Source of the DNA: Chloroflexota bacterium
GTDB taxonomy: Bacteria; Chloroflexota; Anaerolineae; Anaerolineales; UBA11579
Assembly (NCBI GenBank): GCA_019456165.1
Contig: VRUJ01000004.1
Location: forward strand, 1 to 53,527
DNA: 53,527 bases
Reading direction: 5' to 3'
Part shown: piece by piece, positions 45,736 to 53,527 of the stretch
Position numbering within the stretch: position 1 is the stretch's first letter
How the letters are laid out: each line of letters begins with the position of its first letter
Program-made: the position numbers and the translations under genes
Notes under the pieces: model-generated
The model's input: only the letters and a program-made list of their open reading frames with translations
Told to the model about the DNA's origin: nothing
Database searches by the model: none

Positions 45736-46674
45736 ATGGATTACAAGGATTATTACAAAATTCTAGGTGTCGACCGCAAAGCCAGCGGCGAGGAAATAAA
45801 ACGCAGCTACCGAAAATTAGCTTTAAAATACCACCCCGACCGTAATCAGGGTGATAAGAAAGCGGAGGAAAAATTTAAAGAGATCAACGAAGCCTACCAA
45901 GTTTTGAGCGATAAGGAGAAACGTGCTCATTTCGACCAGCTTGGATCTGCCTATTCTAGTTGGCAGCAGCGCGATGCGAGAGGCGGTTTCAACTGGGATG
46001 AGTGGACGACTGGTACACAAGGGGGCGGCATTCACGTAGAGTATAGCGGCGGTATGGGAGACTTCTCTGATTTTTTTAGCAGCATCTTTGGAGGTATGGG
46101 GGGCTTCAGCGAAGTACCAAATGTAGGTCCCTCAGGTCGGGGAGGCAGACGTGTCCGGCGTGGAGGCAGGTCTCGGAAATACGAACATGAAGTCCAAATC
46201 AGCTTGCACGAAGCTCATAACGGCAGCTCCCGCCAGGTAGAAATTAACGACCGCAGGCTTGAGGTAAAGATTCCAGCTGGGGCGCGCAGCGGCACAAAAA
46301 TCCGCATGCAGGGCATTGGGCCAATGGGGCCAAATGGGCAGCCCTCCGACGTTTTTCTAGTGTTAAAAGTTTCGCCAGACCCAAGGTTTAAACGCAAAGG
46401 CAATCACCTCTACACTGATATCAACATCGATCTATACACAGCCGTTTTGGGTGGGAAAGTCACCGTAACTACTTTAGGCCGCGAGGTACTGCTTAATATC
46501 CCTGCAGGAACACAAACCGGCCAGACTTTCAGATTAAACAAACGTGGTATGCCCTATCTTAAGAAAGCTGATAAAACCGGCGACCTATTGGTAAAAGTAG
46601 AAGTAAGCATTCCCAAGAAACTATCGTCAGAGCAAAAGGCGCTTTTTGAGCAATTAGCCAAATTACAATCTTGA
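45736..46674 (+). CDS. Type II J-domain co-chaperone (DnaJ/CbpA-like)
   Basis: The 312-residue protein begins at ATG 45736 ([12 protein letters not shown]); a TTG at 45700 is not favoured. The J domain (about 1-70) keeps the HPD motif in [12 protein letters not shown] Gly/Phe-rich region follows ([20 protein letters not shown]). There is no Cys-rich zinc domain, so it is type II. Two C-terminal beta-domains bind clients ([14 protein letters not shown] and [15 protein letters not shown]). It would deliver unfolded proteins to DnaK. The protease gene follows 33 bp later. Confidence 0.94.
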   Translation: MDYKDYYKILGVDRKASGEEIKRSYRKLALKYHPDRNQGDKKAEEKFKEINEAYQVLSDKEKRAHFDQLGSAYSSWQQRDARGGFNWDEWTTGTQGGGIHVEYSGGMGDFSDFFSSIFGGMGGFSEVPNVGPSGRGGRRVRRGGRSRKYEHEVQISLHEAHNGSSRQVEINDRRLEVKIPAGARSGTKIRMQGIGPMGPNGQPSDVFLVLKVSPDPRFKRKGNHLYTDINIDLYTAVLGGKVTVTTLGREVLLNIPAGTQTGQTFRLNKRGMPYLKKADKTGDLLVKVEVSIPKKLSSEQKALFEQLAKLQS

Positions 46675-46707
46675 TCGCATATATTACGGATTAAAAGGAA
46701 TCTTTTT

Positions 46708-47877
46708 ATGCATCTCAAATCATCCAGAACCATCTTATATATTTTCGTTATTTTAACACTCAGTGTTATGGCTTGTAGTTTTAGTATTTCGGAACTTTTC
46801 GACACCTCAGATCCAGTCGAGACACAAATCGCAACTGAGGTCGTGATATCTTCGGAAGCCGTACCCACACTTGCCTCTCAGGGTGAGGCGCTAACTAACC
46901 TCCCGCCTGTGAATTTGATATCACAACAGGATGCCTTAATCTCTCTATATGAAAACGTCAGCTCTGGCGTGGTTTCCATCCGTGTATTTGGAACCAACGG
47001 AGACACTTGGCAAGCTTCTGGCTTTGTGATTGACCACGAAGGCCACATCGTGACCAATTTTCATGTCGCCACTGGCGCGAGTGAGTTTGAAGTTACCTTT
47101 ACCTCTGGCTTAACCCTGCGCGCCGAAGCAATCGGTTTTGACGCCGATTCAGATTTAGCAGTTATCAAGGTAAATCCCCCAGAAGAGGGCCTAAATCCTC
47201 TCGTTTTGGGAGATTCTGAGCAGGTAAGTGTCGGGCAGATCGTGGTAGCCATCGGCAACCCCTTTGGACTGAACAGCACAATGACAACTGGCATCGTCTC
47301 TGGACTTGGGCGCACCTCGGATTCGCTCAACCCGGTGGACGATAACCGCTTCTTCGTCTCTGGAGATTTGATTCAGACCGACGCGGCCATCAACCCTGGC
47401 AATTCTGGCGGACCCCTGTTAAATCTTAATGGTGAAGTCCTCGGGGTTAACCGCTCAATCCGCACTTTTAACTTGAACGCAGAAGACGAACCGATAAATT
47501 CAGGAATTGGTTTTGCAGTCTCTGTCAACATCCTAAAACGGGTGATCCCCAGCCTGATTTCAACGGGTTCGTACGATTACCCTTATTTAGGAATCGCCAG
47601 CCCAAATGAATTTTCGTTGAGCACCGCCGAAGCCCTCGGATTAGACCGCACGACCGGCGTCTTGCTCACCGAAGTGGTAGAGGGAGGGCCGTCAGATGAA
47701 GCAGGGTTGATTTTGGGCGATCTTATCATTTCCATGGATGAATTCGAGGTGCGTGATTTCGGTGAGATGATCAGTTATCTATTTACTCACACAGCCCCAG
47801 GTGATAGGGTAACGATCACTTTCCTGCGTGATGGGGAGGAAATGCAAACAGAATTAGTGATCGGCACGCGCCCATAG
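46708..47877 (+). CDS. htrA: HtrA/DegP-like serine protease, lipoprotein, one PDZ domain
   Basis: The 389-residue protein has a signal peptide with lipobox VMAC (Cys23), so it is probably lipid-anchored outside the membrane. The catalytic triad is His119 (TNFHVA), Asp149 (DSDLAVIKV) and Ser233 (NPGNSGGPLLN). One PDZ domain follows (about 285-385, GPSDEAGLILGDLIISMD). It degrades misfolded exported proteins. AAAAGGA precedes the ATG. The J-domain gene 33 bp upstream makes a protein quality-control pair. Confidence 0.94.
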   Translation: MHLKSSRTILYIFVILTLSVMACSFSISELFDTSDPVETQIATEVVISSEAVPTLASQGEALTNLPPVNLISQQDALISLYENVSSGVVSIRVFGTNGDTWQASGFVIDHEGHIVTNFHVATGASEFEVTFTSGLTLRAEAIGFDADSDLAVIKVNPPEEGLNPLVLGDSEQVSVGQIVVAIGNPFGLNSTMTTGIVSGLGRTSDSLNPVDDNRFFVSGDLIQTDAAINPGNSGGPLLNLNGEVLGVNRSIRTFNLNAEDEPINSGIGFAVSVNILKRVIPSLISTGSYDYPYLGIASPNEFSLSTAEALGLDRTTGVLLTEVVEGGPSDEAGLILGDLIISMDEFEVRDFGEMISYLFTHTAPGDRVTITFLRDGEEMQTELVIGTRP

Positions 47878-47941
47878 GCAATTAGCGAAAGAATTCCTGG
47901 AGTTTGGTTCATTCTTTCTGGCGAGGACAGAGACATCCCAG

Positions 47942-48331
47942 TTGTTGGAAATTATCGCCCAGCGGACTTGTAACCTGATGAAAATCGATTACGCCGCAAT
48001 CCTGTTGATCGATAAAGCTGTTTCCCTCGATGTAGCCGCAACCTGTAACTTGGACAAAGGTAAAGCCGCGCTCAGTGAATTGCCTGCAAAAATGCATAAT
48101 CGCTGGGGCCACGCGGTAGCCCAACGGCAGCCCGAGGACACAGTTTATCGTGTCTTGGTCCCCTTGTTTATACCCAGGCTGCAAAAAGACGAGTTGATCG
48201 GCCTGCTGGCTCTGGGGCCACGCGAGAGGGGGCGCGGCTATTCTAGGGATGACATAAAAGGTCTGGAGGAATTTGGGGGTGAGGCAGGTAAAGCTATCTA
48301 TGCAACCCAAGTTAATGCCAAGCACAAATAG
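47942..48331 (+). pseudogene. C-terminal GAF-domain remnant
   Basis: A 129-residue frame (TTG start) encodes the second half of a GAF domain: LLEIIAQRTCNLMKIDYAAI, then VPLFIPRLQKDELIGLLALG and a C-terminal GLEEFGGEAGKAIYA. The similarity continues in frame upstream of the TTG as far as the end of the htrA gene (LAKEFLEFGSFFLARTETSQ), without a start. It looks like the tail of a sensor kinase that lost its front half, but a short functional GAF protein is not excluded. Confidence 0.55.
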
Positions 48332-48392
48332 CCCACCTTTTATTGAAGGAGTTAGAAGTTCGGGGAAATCCCAAGTTTTGAATGGTCCCCCC

Positions 48393-48419
48393 AGCTTTTC
48401 CATCTATAATAGAAAAGCT
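48393..48419 (+). promoter_or_regulatory. -10 box inside an inverted repeat, upstream of a lipoprotein gene
   Basis: AGCTTTTC (48393-48400) and GAAAAGCT (48412-48419) form a perfect 8-bp inverted repeat. TATAAT (48405-48410) lies in its loop. It may be an operator or a weak terminator of the GAF remnant. The next gene starts at 48445 behind AAGAGGAG. Confidence 0.45.
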
Positions 48420-48444
48420 TGTTGTGAATTAAGAGGAGTCCATT

Positions 48445-48972
48445 ATGCTTAGAAGGTTTGCTTTTGTTGTAGCGTTTCTCTTATTACTATCCGCATGTTC
48501 CAGTTCCCTTCTTTCGGAAACCACTACCAGCGGAAGCGAACCAACAGGACCAGACGTCACTGACTCAGCTGATCCCAAGAATCCGGCAGAGGATGACAGC
48601 GGAACTGTCCAAGTTGAACTTGGGGTCCCATTCCGGCTTACTGTCGGGCAGTCTGGAGAAATCCAGGGAGTGGATACAGATATTACTTTCACACATGTAA
48701 CCTCAGAATCTCGCTGCCCATCCGATGTGCAGTGCATCTGGGCCGGACAAGTAGCGATCGCCATTGAGGTCAAGCAGGGTGGAAAGACCTTGGGCGAATT
48801 CGAACTGGTCCTCGGCTCCCTTATCGAAGAAGACGAATCTCCTTCATTGGAAATAGACGGCTTAATTTTCCTGCTAATCGATGTTAGCCCATATCCTCAA
48901 AGCACCCAAACGATTGAGCAAGAGGATTACCGTGCAGAATTAGTGGTTTCAATGCTGGAGGGACCGCCATAA
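48445..48972 (+). CDS. Small secreted lipoprotein of unknown function
   Basis: The 175-residue protein has lipobox LSAC (Cys18), then a Ser/Thr/Asp-rich linker (about 20-50), then a beta-rich domain with the conserved block ESRCPSDVQCIWAGQV. That block, with its Cys pair and CxWAG, occurs in many uncharacterised bacterial lipoproteins. It is probably anchored outside the membrane. Confidence 0.85.
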   Translation: MLRRFAFVVAFLLLLSACSSSLLSETTTSGSEPTGPDVTDSADPKNPAEDDSGTVQVELGVPFRLTVGQSGEIQGVDTDITFTHVTSESRCPSDVQCIWAGQVAIAIEVKQGGKTLGEFELVLGSLIEEDESPSLEIDGLIFLLIDVSPYPQSTQTIEQEDYRAELVVSMLEGPP

Positions 48973-49131
48973 ATCAGTAGTGCTCTTCGTGGGGATATGC
49001 TATACTATTATTTCTAGGTTAAAGATAAAAATACTATGAATTTCATCCAACCTTGGATTTCGATATAACTCGCTTCCGTTCGCATACGAGTGTAATTTAA
49101 TAACCCTTAGTTCATGAGAAGGAGGAGCACG

Positions 49132-52100
49132 ATGAGGACAAAGCATGTCTGGCCAAAATGGATTAAATTTGCCTTTCTAGTTGCATTATTTTTATTGCCC
49201 CTCATAGGATCTACTAGCACATCACCGGTTTCGGCCGGAACGCTGCTGGAACCATCCTTGGGCGTGACACCTAACCAAGGTTTTCCCGGCATTACGGTGA
49301 CTCTCAACGGGTCTGATTATACACCCGGACCCGCTTCAATCTTATGGAACGGGGCACAACGGGACACATTTACCATCCCAGGATCAGGCTCATTTGCTAA
49401 GTCCTACATTATTCCTCCCGGTGCCAGTGTAGGTGCGCACACTATCACTGTTTGCTGGGGATCACCCTGCACGGGAGGAGATCTCTACGAAGGCAGAGAT
49501 GTCGCATTCACGGTGCTCTCGCCCCCAACCAGCACCCCGCCTCCACCTCCCCCCACCTCGATTTTTTCCGTCCCGGTTCCCATAGCCACTCTTCCACCTA
49601 TTATCGTGGTCCCGCCAGTCGGAACTTTCGATGTCCAGGTTTGGGCTGTGGAAGTTACCCAGGGTGTACGCGGCAACATTCCCACGCGCACGCCGCCGGA
49701 CGGCGATATGATCCTGCCGCCTGATGGTGCTGTGCACGTCGCCAACCGCCAAACAGTAGTGCGCGTTTACCCCTGGGTGTCAGTTACAGATAGTACCTCG
49801 GTGCCGCCATTAACCGCTCAAATAACTGGTTATTCTGGAACAGCAGAATTGTCTGGGTCGCCTCTTTCCCCGGAGACGTATTTTTTGATCCCCGATCCTG
49901 GTTCGAGCATTGATGCCATGCGCCGGAACGAAGCCCTTTCTTGGAACTTTATTCTGCCCACTGCCTGGGTGCAGGCTGGCACGATTCGGCTGGTAGTTAC
50001 AGTTAACCCACCCGGACCTGACCAACAACTTGAATGCCGTGGGTGTGACTATGATAATATAGCCGAACTTAGCGGGGTGCAATTTACAACAGTCCAAACC
50101 GAAAACATAGATATGCGCATAAACGTGATTGATTTTTACTATTACGATGCCGCAGGTGCAGTGATAAATTTCCAGCCTACCTCTGTTGAGATCTCTGCAA
50201 CCATAAACTGGTGGATAAAAACCTGGCCAATCGACCCCTCCCGCGTGCGCTTGAGTTACCGGTATTACTCTATATCCCAAAATCCGCCTGGATATTTATT
50301 GGACGCGGCGGGCAGAAGTATTAACCAAGTCTCCCCGCCCATCCCAGGGGCGCCAAATTGGAGAAATCAGGATTTTGCAGATGATAACACTGATATTATG
50401 GAGCCCGCAGGAATTCTCAGACCGTACGCTTTTTTACCCATGGTATTCAGCCCGTCCTCCTTTATTGGGTGCTCTGGGCGTGCTGGTATGTTTGGCCCCC
50501 CACTTTTCTTTACAGGGGCTTGCGGCTCTACATTCGCCCAGGAAGCCGCCCACACATTATCACGCTTGCACGCCCGCGGACTGCATCGCGAAGATGATGG
50601 CTTAGACGCAAGCTACCCCGGGTTACATGGACAGGTAGAGGACTTCTCCTTTGGTTTTGATGTCTGGGATATGCGCGCCATCCCACCCCTGCCCGGCGGT
50701 GCAAGACACGATTTCATGTCATACGGTGGAAGCAAGTGGGTGTCGATCTATACCTGGGAAGCTTTAGCAGGCCTTTATAGCGCCCCAACGATTGAGGTGG
50801 GATTCGCACCCCTATCAGAAAATTTGCAGCTCGCCAGCCTTTCAATGAGCGGTATGAACATATTTCAAGAACAAGATGATTACCTGCGGATTTCCGGCGA
50901 CATCGATCTGGATGGCACTCTTTACCTGGATACAGCCTACACGCTGAGCCTGCCGGCTGGGACCGGAGACTATCTGGGCGACGGCAGCCACACTATCGAA
51001 CTGCTAAATCAAAACGAGGAGACCTTATTCACTCGCCAATTCGAGCCCACCCATACCAAATACTACGATGCCTGGCAATTTTACGAAGTAGTCCCCGTGG
51101 TTGAGGGTCTTGCCCAAATCATCATATCTCAGGAAGAAACGATTCTCGCGAACATTCCAGTATCGCCCAACCCGCCTCAGGTTACCTTGCTCAGCCCAAC
51201 TGCCGGGGAAAGCTGGGGGGCAGATGGTCAAGTTACCGTTTCATGGCAAGGAAGCGACCCCGATGGCGACAATTTGCTATACCGGGTGCAGGCTAGCCCG
51301 GATGGCATCACCTGGTCCAACCTTTACGGCAGCACTCCTGATACTGAGGCTCTAATCAATTTAGCCTACATTCCTGGTTCGGGGGAGGGCTGGCGGGTGC
51401 GCGTGCAGATCAGCGATGGGATAAACGTTGCCTCAGATGAAGTCGAGGATATCAGCATTGCCCCCAAACCCCCCATCCCTACAATACTCAACCCTCTGGA
51501 TGGCACATTTGTTAGCCTCGGCGATTCCCTCCAGGTTTTCGGCACAGGTTACGATTATGACGAGGGTAACCTAACAGAGGCCGCCCTTGAATGGCTGCTT
51601 GATGATGAAACGGTTGCCTCTGGTGCAGAAGCAACTCTCACTAACCTTTCCGAAGGCCAACACACCCTCACACTACAAGCTACCAACAGCCAAGATATCA
51701 GCGGCCAAGTAAGTATTACGATCTTTGTCGGTCAAGATACAGATGATGATGGCTTACCAGATACTTGGGAATTGGCTTTCGGTCTTGATCCAAGCAATCC
51801 TGGTGATGCAGCCTTAGATATTGACTCCGACAATTTGTTAGCCTGGCAGGAGTTCGATTACGGTACCGACCCCAGCCTGGCAGACACTGATGGAGATAGT
51901 ATTTTCGACGGTGCTGAAATCAATATGGAAAGTGATCCAAATGACCCCGATTCCACCCCAGAGAGTTATCCGGGTGCTGAGGGCGTCGATTTTACAGGCA
52001 TCGCGCCCTCGCGAGGTATGCAAATGTCGCAGGATACAACGACTGGCGTTGAGGCACAGCCACCAGAGAGTGGGGAGGTAACTGGCGAAGAAGAAGCCGC

Positions 52101-52206
52101 TCCTGCTAAAATAAACCCGATGCTGCTCGCCGTAATAACAGTAGTGTTACTTCTTATAGTGATTTTCGGGGCAAGGTATATCCTCGCCACCTTGCGGCGC
52201 AGCTAA
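49132..52206 (+). CDS. Large surface protein with metzincin-like domain, Ig-like repeats, calcium-type repeats and C-terminal anchor
   Basis: The 1024-residue protein starts at ATG 49132, with AGGAGG 6-7 nt upstream. A signal peptide (about 1-35), an IPT-like beta domain (about 38-125) and a Pro-rich linker come first. The metalloprotease-like region contains QEAAHTLSRLH (470-480), where HExxHxxGxxH is expected: the first His is Gln470, Glu471, His474 and His480 remain. The Met-turn FMSYGG (Met529) fits metzincins. Two Ig-like or fibronectin-like domains and thrombospondin-type-3/EF-like repeats (DTDDDGLPDTWE, DTDGDSIFDGAE) follow. A membrane helix (about 996-1018) with a basic end anchors it. 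Confidence 0.88.
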   Translation: MRTKHVWPKWIKFAFLVALFLLPLIGSTSTSPVSAGTLLEPSLGVTPNQGFPGITVTLNGSDYTPGPASILWNGAQRDTFTIPGSGSFAKSYIIPPGASVGAHTITVCWGSPCTGGDLYEGRDVAFTVLSPPTSTPPPPPPTSIFSVPVPIATLPPIIVVPPVGTFDVQVWAVEVTQGVRGNIPTRTPPDGDMILPPDGAVHVANRQTVVRVYPWVSVTDSTSVPPLTAQITGYSGTAELSGSPLSPETYFLIPDPGSSIDAMRRNEALSWNFILPTAWVQAGTIRLVVTVNPPGPDQQLECRGCDYDNIAELSGVQFTTVQTENIDMRINVIDFYYYDAAGAVINFQPTSVEISATINWWIKTWPIDPSRVRLSYRYYSISQNPPGYLLDAAGRSINQVSPPIPGAPNWRNQDFADDNTDIMEPAGILRPYAFLPMVFSPSSFIGCSGRAGMFGPPLFFTGACGSTFAQEAAHTLSRLHARGLHREDDGLDASYPGLHGQVEDFSFGFDVWDMRAIPPLPGGARHDFMSYGGSKWVSIYTWEALAGLYSAPTIEVGFAPLSENLQLASLSMSGMNIFQEQDDYLRISGDIDLDGTLYLDTAYTLSLPAGTGDYLGDGSHTIELLNQNEETLFTRQFEPTHTKYYDAWQFYEVVPVVEGLAQIIISQEETILANIPVSPNPPQVTLLSPTAGESWGADGQVTVSWQGSDPDGDNLLYRVQASPDGITWSNLYGSTPDTEALINLAYIPGSGEGWRVRVQISDGINVASDEVEDISIAPKPPIPTILNPLDGTFVSLGDSLQVFGTGYDYDEGNLTEAALEWLLDDETVASGAEATLTNLSEGQHTLTLQATNSQDISGQVSITIFVGQDTDDDGLPDTWELAFGLDPSNPGDAALDIDSDNLLAWQEFDYGTDPSLADTDGDSIFDGAEINMESDPNDPDSTPESYPGAEGVDFTGIAPSRGMQMSQDTTTGVEAQPPESGEVTGEEEAAPAKINPMLLAVITVVLLLIVIFGARYILATLRRS

Positions 52207-52220
52207 CCAACAATCATTGT

Positions 52221-52245
52221 AGGGGCGAAGCGCTGCTTCGCCCCT
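52221..52245. repeat. REP-like palindrome after the surface protease-like gene
   Basis: AGGGGCGAAGC and GCTTCGCCCCT are perfect complements around GCT, 14 bp after the stop, followed by TTTATC. It is the same family as the palindromes at 36781 and 37033 and may also end transcription. Confidence 0.65.
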
Positions 52246-52289
52246 TTATCAAATCAGAGATTTATCAACCAACAAAACAAGCCGCTGAA

Positions 52290-52604
52290 TCAGTCGCCGT
52301 ATAACCATTCTTTATATTGGCGCTCGTCTTTATCGATTAATTCTTGCTTTTTGGGGCTGTTTGGCTTGGGCCAATTTTTACTCTGATTGGGGTATTCCGC
52401 CCAGCAAAGCACATCCCTGTAATCCTGCTTAGCATAGCGTGTGTTCTTCCGAAGAGATTCAATGTTGTTTTTCGAGATTTTCAATATTCCTAATCTTACT
52501 CTCGGCTCGCCGCGTTCATGCTCCTCTACTCCATACTCCTCAAGGATTTTAAAGGCCAATTTTCTATCCCCTTCATCTGGGAACATCTTCTTGAGCTTGC
52601 GCAA
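52290..52604 (-). CDS. Small hypothetical charged protein
   Basis: The 104-residue protein is rich in Lys, Glu and Asp. The most distinctive block is KNTRYAKQDYRDVLCWAEYP, which looks like a conserved globular segment. The start is uncertain: TTG 52604 gives 104 residues, ATG 52586 gives 98. There is no signal peptide or membrane helix. I do not recognise a family. Confidence 0.65.
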   Translation of the reverse strand: MRKLKKMFPDEGDRKLAFKILEEYGVEEHERGEPRVRLGILKISKNNIESLRKNTRYAKQDYRDVLCWAEYPNQSKNWPKPNSPKKQELIDKDERQYKEWLYGD

Positions 52605-52678
52605 TATTATTTTCTCTTAACTCTGATTTTTCCCAATCATTTATTTTATAAAAATCTCTCTTGGTTATTAGACAATAA

Positions 52679-52702
52679 ACCGCACAGATCTAAGTGTGCG
52701 GT
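52679..52702 (-). terminator. Stem-loop after the small Lys-rich gene
   Basis: ACCGCAC (52679-52685) pairs with GTGCGGT (52696-52702) around a 10-nt loop, about 32 bp past the stop of the 34-residue gene. The following T-run is weak. Confidence 0.45.
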
Positions 52703-52733
52703 CCATTGTAATCAAGTTGATACTTCTTGGAAC

Positions 52734-52838
52734 TTATTGTTTTTTTTCCTTTTTCAGTCTCCGTTTTTCTTTCAAAGTGAGCTTGGCTTTTTTCTTGTTT
52801 TCTCGTTTACCTTTATCTTTCTTTCCTTTTTCGCCCAT
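52734..52838 (-). CDS. 34-residue Lys/Arg-rich small protein
   Basis: The ATG at 52838 is preceded 7 nt upstream by a strong AGGAGG. The product starts MGEKGKKDKGKREN and is more than one-third Lys; the middle reads KLTLKEKRRLKKEKK. It recalls a widespread set of very short basic proteins of unknown role that might bind nucleic acid. A stem-loop follows. It is easy to miss because of its length. Confidence 0.65.
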   Translation of the reverse strand: MGEKGKKDKGKRENKKKAKLTLKEKRRLKKEKKQ

Positions 52839-52996
52839 GTTTAAGCCTCCTGTCACGCAAGTGATCTGATTCGAAATTTCATGTAAATAACCATTGTCCT
52901 TCTAATATCTGTGGTTAAAGTATACCTTAAACTGAAAAGTTTATTAATAAAACTTTTTGAATTTATGTGAATTCTGAATGTAAAAGGTTATGTTCT

Positions 52997-53242
52997 TTAC
53001 CATGATGTAAGGTTTGTATCCACTTCGCCAAATAATCCCATTTCTACAATTTGCACAATAGCACCTAATGAACCAGGTTTTACATGTGGGATATCCTCTC
53101 GTAGGGACGCAGCATGCTGCGTCTCTACCGTATCATTTATTACAATAATCCCATGAATATGATTCGGCATAACTAAAAAGACATCTAAATCCGCACGCGC
53201 AAAACATTCAAGAATTTTTCCCCAAGCTTCGACGCATTGCCT
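52997..53242 (-). pseudogene. Internal fragment of a REP-associated (RAYT/Y1) transposase
   Basis: Eighty-one in-frame codons encode AWGKILECFARADLDVFLVM, then the catalytic PNHIHG (HxH nucleophile region of Y1 transposases) and INDTVETQHAASLRED. After LGAIV it departs from the family and stops. It begins directly after the stop of the transposase piece at 53243, in the same frame. It is a broken partial duplicate or an assembly product. Confidence 0.7.
53055..53140. repeat. 86-bp direct repeat, copy 1
   Basis: It is identical to 53442-53527, offset 387 bp. It codes for the transposase segment INDTVETQ to SLGAIV and contains the palindrome at 53101-53128 (GTAGGGACGCAGC, with one mismatch in its partner). 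Confidence 0.9.
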
Positions 53243-53527
53243 CTACCCACTAACATTGTAACCCGGATTTTCCTCATCCTGATCCCACAAAATCGGATTG
53301 CTTTCAACATAATGTCGAATGCGATTCAATTCCTGCTCATTGCGAATAACCCGGTCGTAATAATTCCGCTGCCAAACAGGCTGACTTACAGAATTTCGTA
53401 TCTGGTTTATGCGCCTCGTTGCTGCTGATTTGAATGAACATACAATAGCACCTAATGAACCAGGTTTTACATGTGGGATATCCTCTCGTAGGGACGCAGC
53501 ATGCTGCGTCTCTACCGTATCATTTAT
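53243..53527 (-). mobile_element. REP-associated tyrosine transposase (RAYT/Y1 family), C-terminal part, cut by window end
   Basis: Ninety-four residues are visible; the N-terminal part with the HxH motif is outside the window. The order INDTVETQHAASLRED, KPGSLGAIVCSFKSAATRRI, QPVWQRNYYDRVIRNEQEL and the end IRHYVESNPILWDQD is typical of RAYT/IS200-like REP transposases. The gene contains a REP palindrome (53488-53515) within its coding sequence. Such enzymes spread REP elements, which fits the palindromes elsewhere in this window. Confidence 0.8.
53442..53527. repeat. 86-bp direct repeat, copy 2, ends at window edge
   Basis: It is identical to 53055-53140 and reaches exactly the last base of the window, as expected where a de Bruijn assembly stops at a repeat. 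Confidence 0.9.

Noticed and set aside
47909..48403. 164-residue minus-strand ORF
   Set aside because: Antisense to the GAF remnant, whose protein similarity on the plus strand is much clearer.
53237..53428. 63-residue plus-strand ORF
   Set aside because: Antisense to the transposase C-terminal part, which is clearly coding on the minus strand.
1..53527. tRNA, rRNA, prophage or CRISPR loci
   Set aside because: Reading both strands, I found no TPsiC-type GTTCGAATCC cloverleaf, no rRNA core sequence, no phage structural genes and no short-repeat array.

Overview
The window looks like a piece of a Chloroflexota chromosome, most likely class Anaerolineae. The reasons are the kinds of proteins present, not any rRNA: surface lipoproteins with Pro/Thr stalks, several soluble and membrane kinases with multiple GAF domains, YIP1-type and DUF6391-type membrane proteins, a short cytochrome c lipoprotein, and non-AUG starts. 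Base composition is about even. No rRNA, tRNA, CRISPR array or prophage was seen. The left edge cuts into a gene. The right edge stops inside a transposase, exactly at the end of an 86-bp repeat, so this may be a complete contig.

Layout. 1-3.6 kb: two tandem beta-helix surface lipoproteins. 3.7-9 kb: a 1344-residue PDZ/7TM/GAF/histidine kinase followed 4 bp later by a FIST sensor protein. 9-18.6 kb (minus strand): a peptide ABC transporter operon (two ATPases, substrate-binding lipoprotein, two permeases), then a cytochrome c lipoprotein and a second binding protein. 18.6-23.5 kb (minus): maf, a class B penicillin-binding protein, rsgA, an ECF sigma factor and a small overlapping ORF. 23.7-27.5 kb: DUF6391 protein, holA and holB (clamp loader), with an inverted two-gene unit between them that encodes a P-loop-degenerate FtsK/HerA-like protein. 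27.8-34.7 kb: GAF/PAS kinase, a ligand-degenerate metallo-beta-lactamase-fold protein, asparaginase, endonuclease III and another GAF kinase. 34.7-37.4 kb: a YIP1 gene broken by one in-frame TGA, a phosphotransferase with two extra tandem copies of its 3' end, and an EF-Tu-domain-2-like protein. 37.5-41.8 kb: PcrA/UvrD helicase, GalE, a membrane protein and a nucleotide N-glycosidase. 41.8-45.5 kb (minus): two receiver-GAF-kinase proteins, one of which lacks its phosphoacceptor His. 45.7-52.2 kb: J-domain protein, HtrA-like protease, a GAF remnant, a small lipoprotein and a 1024-residue surface metzincin-like protein. 52.2-53.5 kb: small ORFs, REP-like palindromes and REP-associated transposase pieces.

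How it works together. Envelope sensing dominates: five GAF-kinase-type proteins lie in one window with no DNA-binding response regulator, so output partners must be elsewhere or act through protein contacts. Nutrient uptake (peptides, asparagine), envelope quality control (HtrA, J protein), wall synthesis and DNA replication/repair fill the rest. Several genes have near-consensus sigma-70 promoters whose -10 box ends 6-7 nt before the start codon, which suggests leaderless mRNAs.

The most unusual items are the phosphotransferase 3'-end cassette array, the kinase without a phosphoacceptor His or receiver Asp, the degenerate ATPase pair between holA and holB, and the single TGA in the YIP1 gene.
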